Origin: Streptomyces sp. NBC_01463
Lineage (GTDB): Bacteria; Actinomycetota; Actinomycetes; Streptomycetales; Streptomycetaceae
NCBI GenBank assembly: GCA_036227345.1
Contig: CP109468.1
Span: 4,402,001-4,466,000, forward strand
DNA length: 64,000 nucleotides
Direction: 5' to 3'
Made by a program: the position numbers and the translations under genes. Shown here piece after piece: positions 25,525-33,100 of this stretch (the first letter of the stretch is position 1; the number at the start of each line of letters is the position of its first letter). A model generated the notes under the pieces. The model searched no databases. It was not told the DNA's origin and saw nothing but the letters and a program-made list of their open reading frames with translations.

Positions 25525-26469
25525 ATGCCCCTGAGCGTGCAGGACGTGGAGCGGTTCGAGACCTCCAGGCCCCGTCTGGAGGCGATCGCCTACCGGCTCC
25601 TCGGCTCCGCGACCGAGGCCGAGGACGCCGTGCAGGACACGTTCCTGCGCTGGCAGGCAGCCGACGTCGACCGCATCGAGGTCCTGGAGGCCTGGCTGAC
25701 GAAGGTCCTCACCAACGTCTGCCTCAACCAGCTCACGTCGGCCCGCGCCCGGCGCGAGACCTATGTGGGCGAATGGCTCCCCGAGCCGCTGCTCGCCGGA
25801 GACCCGATGCTCGGGCCCGCCGACACGGCCGAGCAGCGCGACTCCGTCTCGTACGCGGTCCTCACCCTCATGGAGCGGCTCTCCCCCAACGAGCGGGCGG
25901 TGTACGTCCTGCGGGAGGCCTTCGGCTACCCGCACCGCGAGATCGCCGAGATCCTCGACCTCACCGAGGCCGCCACCCAGCAGATCTTCCACCGCGCCAA
26001 GAAGCACCTCGCGCACGGCAGGCCCCGCACCGGGATCGACGAGGCGGCCGCCCGGCGGATCGTCGAGGAGTTCCTCGCGGCCGCGACCACCGGCCGGACC
26101 GAGCCGCTCGTACGGCTCCTGACCGAGGACGCCGTCGCGATCGGCGACGGCGGCGGCAAGGTCCCGGCCCGCGCCAAGGCGTTCGAGGGCGCTGTCGCGG
26201 TCGCGACGTTCATGCGCGGTCTGTTCAAGCCCAGCAAGGCCAAGCGCGACATCGCCGGCGGCTCCCCCGAGGTCCACACCACGACCGCCAACGGCCTCCC
26301 GGCCGTCGTGGCGGTCGTGGGCGGCCGGGTCATCGGCGTGATGTGCCTGGAGATCACCGCCGAGGGCATCGCCGCGTTCCGCAACCAGGTCAACCCCGAC
26401 AAGCTCGAACGCGCGACCCGGCGCTGGGCGGCCTCCGACCACGGGGACCCTCTGTTCCGAGCCTTCTAG
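25525..26469 (+). CDS. ECF41 group RNA polymerase sigma factor with C-terminal SnoaL-like domain
   Basis: A 314-residue ECF sigma factor. Region 2 (AYRLLGSATEAEDAVQDTFLRWQ) and region 4 (YPHREIAEILDLTEAATQQIFHRAK) occupy the first 170 residues. The rest is the SnoaL-like extension that in ECF41 proteins replaces a separate anti-sigma factor. The ECF41 hallmarks are all present: WLPEP in the linker, DGGGK and the terminal NPDKL. A TAGGAT hexamer ends 7 bases before the ATG, so transcription may start at the codon (leaderless). The flanking flavoprotein genes fit the oxidoreductase targets known for this group. Confidence 0.95.
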   Translation: MPLSVQDVERFETSRPRLEAIAYRLLGSATEAEDAVQDTFLRWQAADVDRIEVLEAWLTKVLTNVCLNQLTSARARRETYVGEWLPEPLLAGDPMLGPADTAEQRDSVSYAVLTLMERLSPNERAVYVLREAFGYPHREIAEILDLTEAATQQIFHRAKKHLAHGRPRTGIDEAAARRIVEEFLAAATTGRTEPLVRLLTEDAVAIGDGGGKVPARAKAFEGAVAVATFMRGLFKPSKAKRDIAGGSPEVHTTTANGLPAVVAVVGGRVIGVMCLEITAEGIAAFRNQVNPDKLERATRRWAASDHGDPLFRAF

Positions 26470-26474
26470 CCCCT

Positions 26475-26490
26475 CGTGACGCAGGTCACA
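26475..26490. promoter_or_regulatory. Matching GTGAC-N4-GTCAC palindrome upstream of the NDH-2-like gene
   Basis: CGTGACGCAGGTCACA is the reverse complement of the site at 23981-23996 except for one end base. GTCACA is followed 19 bases later by CGCC. It lies between the sigma factor stop and the flavoprotein start, 71 bases before the latter. Possible roles are an ECF41-dependent promoter or a Crp site. Confidence 0.65.
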
Positions 26491-26561
26491 CACACCCCCT
26501 GTCAGAAATCGCCGGGCCGCCCGGTTCAAGAGGCGAACCCGCGCGAGACAGGAGCAGGGAA

Positions 26562-27794
26562 ATGCAGCAGCAGCACCGCATCATCGTCCTCGGGGCCGGA
26601 TACTCGGGAGCCATCGCCGCCGGCCGCCTTGCCAAGCGGCTGCGCCGCGAGGACGTCGCCATCACCCTCGTCAACGCCGAGCCCGACTTCGTCGAGCGCG
26701 TCCGGATGCACCAGCTGGCGGTGGGCCAGGAGCTGACCCCCAGGCCCTTCGCCGAGATGTTCGCGGGCACCGGCGTCGCACTGAAGCACGCGAAGGTGAC
26801 CGGCATCGACCCCGACGGCAAGCGCGTCACGGTCGTGGACGTGAACGGCGCGCAGGACGACGCGCAGGAGGTCACCGAGGACCTGCCGTACGACACCCTC
26901 GTGTACGCCCTCGGCAGCGGCTGGAACAGCCAGGGCGTCCCCGGCACCGCCGAGCACGCCCACCAGATCGCCGGCCGCCCCGGCGCACTCCGGCTCCGCG
27001 AACGCCTCGACCGTCTGGACGCCGGCGAGCAGGTCCTCGTCATCGGCGGCGGCCTCACCGGCCTGGAGGCCGCGACCGAACTCGCCGAGGCCCGGCCCGA
27101 CCTCTCCGTAGCCCTCGCCACGCACGGCGGCCTCGGCGACGGGTTCTCGCCCAAGGGCGCCCGGCACCTGCGGAAGGTCTTCGCCGGCCTCGGCATCACG
27201 GTCCACGAACACACCAGGATCACCGAGGTGACGGCCGACGCCGTCACCACCGCCGACGGCATCTCCCTCCCCGCCGCCGTCGCCGTCTGGACCGCCGGCT
27301 TCGCGGTCCACCCGATCGCGGAGGCGACCACACTGGACGTCTCCGACACCGGCCGGATCACGGTCGACGCGACCATGCGCTCGCTCTCGCACCCGGACGT
27401 GTACGCCATCGGCGACGCGGCCCTCGTGGCGGGCCCCGGCGACAAGCCCCTGCGGATGTCGTGCGCCTCGGGCGTCCCCACCGCCTGGCAGGCCGCCGAC
27501 GCCATCGCGGCCCGCCTGACCGGCACGAAGGTGCCGAAGACCCCGCTCCGCTACTTCAACCAGTGCATCTCGCTGGGCCGCAGGGAAGGCCTCATCCAGT
27601 ACGTCACCGCGGACGACCGCGCCGTGAGCGCGGCCCTGACCGGCAGGACGGCCGCCCTCTACAAGGAACTGGTCTGCAAGGGCGCGGCCTGGGGCGTCGC
27701 CCACCCCACCCTCGGCGCCCCGACCCGACGCCGCCCGGTACTCCGCCCCGAGCCCGGGCCCCAGGTGGCCACCACCGCCAACGCCGAGGCCTGA
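26562..27794 (+). CDS. NDH-2-like FAD-dependent pyridine nucleotide oxidoreductase
   Basis: A 410-residue flavoprotein with an FAD motif at the N-terminus (IIVLGAGYSGAIAAGRL), an internal NAD(P) motif (VLVIGGGLTGLEAATELAE) and the second FAD motif (HPDVYAIGDAALV). This is the layout of type II NADH:quinone dehydrogenases and related disulfide-reductase-fold enzymes. No membrane helix is evident, so any membrane contact is peripheral. ATG 26562 is chosen because GGAGCAGGG lies just upstream and the longer frame overlaps the sigma gene. Flavoproteins of this type are frequent partners of ECF41 sigma factors. Confidence 0.9.
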   Translation: MQQQHRIIVLGAGYSGAIAAGRLAKRLRREDVAITLVNAEPDFVERVRMHQLAVGQELTPRPFAEMFAGTGVALKHAKVTGIDPDGKRVTVVDVNGAQDDAQEVTEDLPYDTLVYALGSGWNSQGVPGTAEHAHQIAGRPGALRLRERLDRLDAGEQVLVIGGGLTGLEAATELAEARPDLSVALATHGGLGDGFSPKGARHLRKVFAGLGITVHEHTRITEVTADAVTTADGISLPAAVAVWTAGFAVHPIAEATTLDVSDTGRITVDATMRSLSHPDVYAIGDAALVAGPGDKPLRMSCASGVPTAWQAADAIAARLTGTKVPKTPLRYFNQCISLGRREGLIQYVTADDRAVSAALTGRTAALYKELVCKGAAWGVAHPTLGAPTRRRPVLRPEPGPQVATTANAEA

Positions 27795-27818
27795 CGGACG
27801 ACGGCGTTCCGGCACGGT

Positions 27819-28091
27819 TCACTCGCGCCAGGTGGCAACCAGGCGCGCCGCCAGAGCCGCCACCAGCGCCACCGCGAGGAGATACACACCAAGACGTTCC
27901 TCGGACACCACCGGCGACCACACCCGCCAGGAGGACGGGTGGTTGCCGTCGGTGTCCGGGGCGGACGAGGCCAGGAACAAGCTGGGTGCCGTGCCGGTCC
28001 GGCTGCGCAGCCACAGCAGGGCACCTATGGCGGCGCAGGTGGCGGCTGCGGCATACAAGGCCGTGGCGCTGCGCGGGGTCTGTCTGTTCAC
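27819..28091 (-). CDS. Small two-helix membrane protein (90 residues)
   Basis: Two hydrophobic segments, ATALYAAAATCAAIGALLWL (about 9-28) and GVYLLAVALVAALAARL (about 68-84), flank a Ser/Pro/Asp-containing loop (about 29-67) that should lie outside the cell. Third-position GC is high, as in a real gene. It ends 24 bases after the convergent NDH-2-like gene. No family recognised. Confidence 0.65.
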   Translation of the reverse strand: MNRQTPRSATALYAAAATCAAIGALLWLRSRTGTAPSLFLASSAPDTDGNHPSSWRVWSPVVSEERLGVYLLAVALVAALAARLVATWRE

Positions 28092-28382
28092 GGACTCGTC
28101 CTCGTCTCCGTCGTTGTGGTGTGCGGATCCTCTCGCCGCCCCACCGGGCTCATGAGGGCGGGGTATTGCCCGGCGTCGGGACGCCCACGCCCCACTCCGG
28201 CGAAAGCTCGCAGCAGCACCTCCTCCACGAGCCCGTCACACCCATCCGGACGAATCCCGCCCGGGAAACGACCCGGACTATTCGGAGTCGGGCGATCCGG
28301 GGATGTCGAGAACGTGCCACCGGCTCCGTCCCAGGAGCATCAGGGGCCGCCACCGGCCACACGGAACGAAGGAGAAGCCACC

Positions 28383-28823
28383 ATGGCGATTCAGCGGATG
28401 GACAACGTCGGCATCGTCGTCGAGGACTTGGACGCGGCCATCGCGTTCTTCGTGGAGCTCGGTCTGGAGCTGGAGGGCAGGGGGACGGTCGAGGGCCTCT
28501 TCGCCGACCAGTGCACCGGACTCGACGGTGTCCGCTGCGACATCGCGATGATCCGGACCCCGGACGGTCACAGCCGGCTCGAACTGGCGAGGTACCGGAG
28601 CCCCGAGGCGACCAGCGACGAACCGCGCAACCGGCCGCACAACATCCTGGGCACGCACCGCGTCATGTTCGCCGTCGACGACATCGAGGACACCGTCGCC
28701 CGCCTGCGCCCGCACGGCGCGGAACTCGTCGGCGAGATCGCCCGGTTCGAGGACAGCTACCTGCTCTGCTACCTCCGCGGGCCGGAGGGCATCATCGTCG
28801 GCCTGGCCGAGCAGCTGGGCTGA
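28383..28823 (+). CDS. VOC family (glyoxalase-like) protein
   Basis: A 146-residue vicinal-oxygen-chelate protein made of two beta-alpha-beta-beta-beta modules (MDNVGIVVEDLDAAIAFFVELG; HRVMFAVDDIEDTVARLRPHG). Metal-ligand-like residues are Glu in SRLELARY, His in GTHRVMF and a terminal Glu in GPEGIIVGLAE; the usual first His is Asn here. The family includes dioxygenases, glyoxalase I and antibiotic-binding proteins, so the reaction is open. AACGAAGGAGAAG gives a good ribosome site before ATG 28383. The terminator that follows is shared with the tRNA-Arg gene. Confidence 0.88.
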   Translation: MAIQRMDNVGIVVEDLDAAIAFFVELGLELEGRGTVEGLFADQCTGLDGVRCDIAMIRTPDGHSRLELARYRSPEATSDEPRNRPHNILGTHRVMFAVDDIEDTVARLRPHGAELVGEIARFEDSYLLCYLRGPEGIIVGLAEQLG

Positions 28824-28856
28824 GAAGGCGTACTTCGCTGCTGTACGGGCAACGCG

Positions 28857-28888
28857 AGAGGCCCCCAGGATTTCTCCTGGGGGCCTCT
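28857..28888. terminator. Bidirectional hairpin between the VOC gene and tRNA-Arg
   Basis: A perfect 14-base-pair stem (28857-28870 with 28875-28888) with a TTTC loop. It sits 10 bases past the 3' end of the minus-strand tRNA-Arg and 34 bases past the plus-strand VOC stop, so it can end both transcripts. Confidence 0.85.
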
Positions 28889-28897
28889 GGCCTGCTG

Positions 28898-28970
28898 TGC
28901 ACTCGGCAGGATTCGAACCTGCAACCTTCTGATCCGTAGTCAGATGCTCTATCCGTTAAGCTACGAGTGC
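28898..28970 (-). tRNA. tRNA-Arg (anticodon ACG)
   Basis: A 73-base cloverleaf. The acceptor stem is GCACTCG/CGAGTGC with A as discriminator, the anticodon stem-loop is CTGACTACGGATCAG, and the T arm contains GGTTCGAATCC. ACG is the wobble-inosine tRNA reading CGU/CGC/CGA. No CCA is encoded. Confidence 0.95.
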
Positions 28971-29127
28971 TTGTGCGTTCCGGGCTTTTCTCTGCCCCGT
29001 CGGCGTTGCGAGAACAACATTACATGACCTGCGCCGTGACGCGAAATCCATTAGCCGCACCCCTGCTGAGCTGCGAGATCACCGGTTCGAGACCCTCCCG
29101 GTGGATGCCGCTCGGACCCGGGAACGA

Positions 29128-29160
29128 CCGAAGCCCCGGGCCGTTGGCCCGGGGCTTCGG
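29128..29160 (-). terminator. Terminator of the tRNA-Ser(GCT) gene
   Basis: A perfect 15-base-pair stem (29128-29142 with 29146-29160) with a GTT loop, directly downstream of the minus-strand tRNA-Ser. Confidence 0.85.
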
Positions 29161-29168
29161 TGATCAAG

Positions 29169-29259
29169 CGGAGGCGGAGGGATTTGAACCCTCGATGGGC
29201 TTTAAGACCCAAACCGCATTAGCAGTGCGGCGCCATAGACCGGACTAGGCGACGCCTCC
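29169..29259 (-). tRNA. tRNA-Ser (anticodon GCT)
   Basis: A 91-base tRNA with a long variable arm, as in serine tRNAs. The acceptor is GGAGGCG/CGCCTCC with G as discriminator, the anticodon loop region is CACTGCTAATGCG, and the T arm contains GGTTCAAATCC. It reads AGU/AGC. No CCA is encoded. Confidence 0.95.
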
Positions 29260-29480
29260 AGCACACCCGCGCATGCGCGGTGGTGCGTGCAGATGATGAC
29301 ACAGCTGAGCGTTGCGTCACCAATCGATGCCTACGGTACTAGGCAGTCGGCCGCGAGAGCAAAGCGCCTGCGGTTGCGCAACGCCGTGGCGTGCGGAGCG
29401 TTAGTCGGGGTGGGGCGTCCGCCCTTCGTTACCCGCGCCGCCGGCCCGGTCCGGCGGCACGTACGACCACAGGAGCCCGC

Positions 29481-29939
29481 ATGATGCGTCGTCTCGCCCT
29501 CACCGCCCTCGTGTCGCTGGCCGCACTGTCCGCCGCCGCGCCCGCGGCGACGGCCGTGGCCGGTCCCCTTCCGCTGCCGGTGCCGCTGCCCGTGCTGCAG
29601 AGCGACGACGAGGGCACCCACCTCACCGTCGTCGTCTCCGGCTCGGGGGACCCGGCGGCCGACGGCACGTACGAGCTGGACTGTGAGCCGGCCGGCGGCA
29701 GCCACCCGGTGGCGCAGCAGGCCTGCGACCGGCTGGCGCAGCTGCCGGGCGAGAGCGCGGACCCGTTCGCACCGGTGTCCCGGGCCGCGATGTGCACGCA
29801 GCAGTTCGGCGGACCGGCCACCGCCCGGATCACCGGAACGTGGCAGGGGCGAAGCATCGACTCCGCGTTCGACCGGACCAACGGGTGCGAGATCGGGCGC
29901 TGGAACAGCCTGCGGCCGGTGCTCCCGAACGTGCGGTGA
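29481..29939 (+). CDS. Subtilisin-inhibitor-like (SSI family) secreted protein
   Basis: A 152-residue secreted protease inhibitor. A signal peptide (MMRRLALTALVSLAALSAAA) is followed by a Pro/Leu-rich pro-segment and the SSI fold (LTVVVSGSG, GTYELDCEP, HPVAQQACDRLAQL, ITGTWQGRSI, NGCEIGRWNSL). Four cysteines (68, 82, 105, 136) match the two SSI disulfides. By alignment with the Streptomyces inhibitor's CPM-VY reactive loop, the P1 residue here is Gln107 in CTQQF, unusual since P1 is normally Met, Lys or Arg. AGGAG lies 6-10 bases before the start; ATG 29481 or 29484 are both possible. Confidence 0.9.
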   Translation: MMRRLALTALVSLAALSAAAPAATAVAGPLPLPVPLPVLQSDDEGTHLTVVVSGSGDPAADGTYELDCEPAGGSHPVAQQACDRLAQLPGESADPFAPVSRAAMCTQQFGGPATARITGTWQGRSIDSAFDRTNGCEIGRWNSLRPVLPNVR

Positions 29940-30152
29940 GCTGCGGCTGCACGGCATTCGGGGCGGGTAGCGGGGCACGTAATGGGCCAGAGTCGTACAC
30001 CGTATGCACAGAACCTTGGTGAGAGCTCCCCCTCATCCGCCGCCCCTTGCCCCTCCCCTGCCTTTAGACTCCTCCAGTGACAGCCTGAGGCCCGAGGGGC
30101 AAGATGGGGCCCGCTGTCGGCAAGGTGCAGTAATCAGGGAGGAAGCGTCGTC

Positions 30153-33100
30153 GTGAGCAGCAGGCCATCCCGAGGCGCTGCTCGCCTCGCAGCCATACTC
30201 GACGCCCTTCCGGACGGGCTCCTGCTCGTCAACTGCAACGGTACGGTCGTCAACGCCAACACCATCGCCCTCGAAATGTTCGAGACTCCGGGCACCGCGC
30301 TCGTGGGTCGCGGACTGCTCGATCTGCTGCCGGAGTTCGACTCCAAGCTGATCCCGGGGTCGATGCGGAGGCCGGAGGCTGCGGACGAGCGGGGCCGGAC
30401 CAAGCCCACGCGGATGATCGCGCGGCGGACCGACGGCAACGAGTACCCCGTCGAGGTGACGAGCGCCAGCCTGGAGGACGGGCAGGCGGCGTACAACGAC
30501 GTCCAGAGCTCGTACAGCGGCAGCTACACGGGTGACGAGCTGCTCATGCTGGTCGTGCGCGATCTGTCGGGCACCGTCGACACCGAGGCCGAGCTGGCCC
30601 GGTCGCAGCGCCAGACCGAGATGATCCTGCGGGCCGCCTCCGAGGGCGTCGTCGGCACGGACACCGACGGCCGGGTCGTCCTCGTGAACCCGGCCGCCGC
30701 GCAGATCCTGGGCTTCCGCGCCAGCGACCTGGGCGGCCAGGAGCTCCATCCGCTGATCCTGCACTCACGTGCCGAGGGCGAGCCGTTCCCGTACGAGGAG
30801 TCGCCGCTGGCCGACACCCTCAAGTCGGGGCGCAAGCACCGGGTGCGCGGGCAGGTCCTGTGGTCCAAGAGCGGTGCGCAGGTGCCCGTCGACCTGACCA
30901 CGGCCCCCGTGCGCGACGGCGACCAGTTGGTCGGCGCGGTCATGACGTTCACCGACCGCAGGCCGTACGAGGAGCTCGACGAGCAGCGCAGGACCGAGGT
31001 CACCGAGCTGACCGACCGCCACACCGCGGAGGTCACGGAACTGACCGAACGGCACACCGCCGAGGTCACCGGGCTGACGGAACAGCACGCCGCCGAGCTG
31101 GCCGACCGCACCGAGCGGTACGCCTCCGAGCTGGAGGAGCAGGCCGAGCGGCTCGCGGACCTGTCCGCCCGGCACTCCCAGCTGACCGCCGTGCTCGGCG
31201 AGTCGCTGCGCGGACCGCTCCAGGAGCTGCGCGGCGAGCTGTCCACACTGGCCGCCGACCCGGCCGGGCAGCTGTGGCCCGAGGCCAACCAGATCCTGCA
31301 CCACCTGGCGGCGGGCTACGCGCGGATGACGACGCTCGTCGACAACGTGCTGAGCTACCAGCGGCTGGACGGCGGCTCCGAGGCGCTCGTCAAGACGAAC
31401 GTGCTGCTCGACGGCGTGGTGACCGCCGGCATCGACGCGGCGGTCGAACTGATCGGCCCCGGCCGTGCCCAGTTCGCCGTGCATGCCCCGCCGATCGAGG
31501 CCGAGGTCGACGCGGGACGGCTGGTGACCGCGCTCGCGCACCTGGTCGCGGACGTCGCCGGAGTCGACTCGACCGGCAAGGCCCGGCTGGTGCCGGGCGG
31601 CGGCTACGTCGACTCGACCGTCGTCGTCGCGGCGGCCCAGCGCGGTGATGTGGTCCGCATCGAGGTGCGCGGGCCTTTCGCCGGGGGAGACCCGGTGCAC
31701 GTGCCGATCGTGCGCGGGATCGTGCGGGCGCACGGCGGTGTGCTCCAGACGCACGAGATGGCCGGGATGAGCGGCAGCGCGTACGTCCTCGAGGTCCCGC
31801 TCGGCGCGGGCGCGGGGACCGTCATGCCGCCGATGGCTCCCGAGCAGCAGGCCCTGGGGCCTGTGCCCCCTGAGGTCCACGGCGATCCCGGCGTGCCCGG
31901 GGCCACGGTGCCCGGGGCCGGGGTGTCCGGGCCGGGGGCGTTCGATACCGGGGTGTCCGATTCCGGGGCGTCCGGTGAGGTCGCGCTTCCCGAGGGCGGC
32001 CGGGGGCGGCGCCGGGCGCGCAGGGCCTCCACGGATGCCTTCCTGGACAGCCCGGTGGACGGTTCCGACGGCGTCGGCGAACCCGGTGCCGCCGGTCCCG
32101 GAACCGAGCCGGCCGAGCCGACCGGGCGACGGCGTGCGCGCCGGGAGGCCGGGAGCGGGCCCGGCCACGGGGCTGTTCCGGAGGCCGGGGCCCTTCCGGG
32201 CTCCGCCGATGCCGCAGCGCCCGGGGCCGGACATCCGCACGCGCTCGTGCCGGCCCGGCCCAGCGAGGGTTCCGGGCGCAGGCGCGGGCGGCCCAGTCCC
32301 GCGGAGAGCGGTGACCGGGACGGTGCCGGGCAGCAGGGGCCGGGCCAGGCCCTCGCGCTGCCCGCCTCCCCGGGGCCCTCTCCTTCGGAGGGGTCCGTCG
32401 TGACGGCCGCCGAGGGTGCTCAGGGTGCCGGGGGCCGGCCGCAGCGCGGGCAGACCGTGCCGCCGCAGGGCGTTCCGGCCGAGGCCCAGCGGCCGGTGCC
32501 CGCCGGCGGGCACCGGGCGCACCGGGGCGGCGAGAGCCAACTGGCTCTTCCCGCCGCCGTGAACGCCGTGCAGTCCACGGCCCCCGCGGCCTACACCGAC
32601 CTCCACGACGCCCCCCGGCCCCATGGAACGTCACCGGCCGACGCGGGAGCGCCCCAGGCGCCCGCTCCGGCGCAGCAGCCGACCGGGCGGCGGGCGCGCC
32701 GCGCCCTGTCGGCCGCCCAGGACCGCGCCGCCCAGGCCGAGGCGGGCCCGCGCGTCCCCTTCGCGCTCCCGCCCGCCGACGCCGACCGGGTGCCGCCCAC
32801 CGCCGGTGAGGCGGACGCCTCGCTGCCCGGGCGCCACGACGCGGTGTCCGGTGCGCCGGGCGACGACCACACCCCGCCGCAGGCGCACCCCGTCCCGACC
32901 GGACGGCGCCGTGCGCGGCACGCCGACGCGCCCCAGCAGGACGGGCCGGGCGCGCCGTTCGGATCACCGGGGCAGCCCGGTCCGTACGACCCGAGGGACC
33001 CGAACGGCCCCGGCAGCCCGTCCGACCTTCCGTCCCCGCCCGCGCAGCCCGGTGGCTGGAGCACGGACGACGCGTCGGGCCAGGGCCCTGCCGCCGCACC

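Noticed and set aside
28159..28166. GGGTAT as a SigB-type -10 element upstream of the VOC gene
   Set aside because: No GNNT element at the required 14-16 base spacing was found upstream.
28898..29259. tRNA-Arg and tRNA-Ser as occupied attachment sites
   Set aside because: Both genes are intact, have their own terminators, and no duplicated 3' segments or integrase genes were found nearby.
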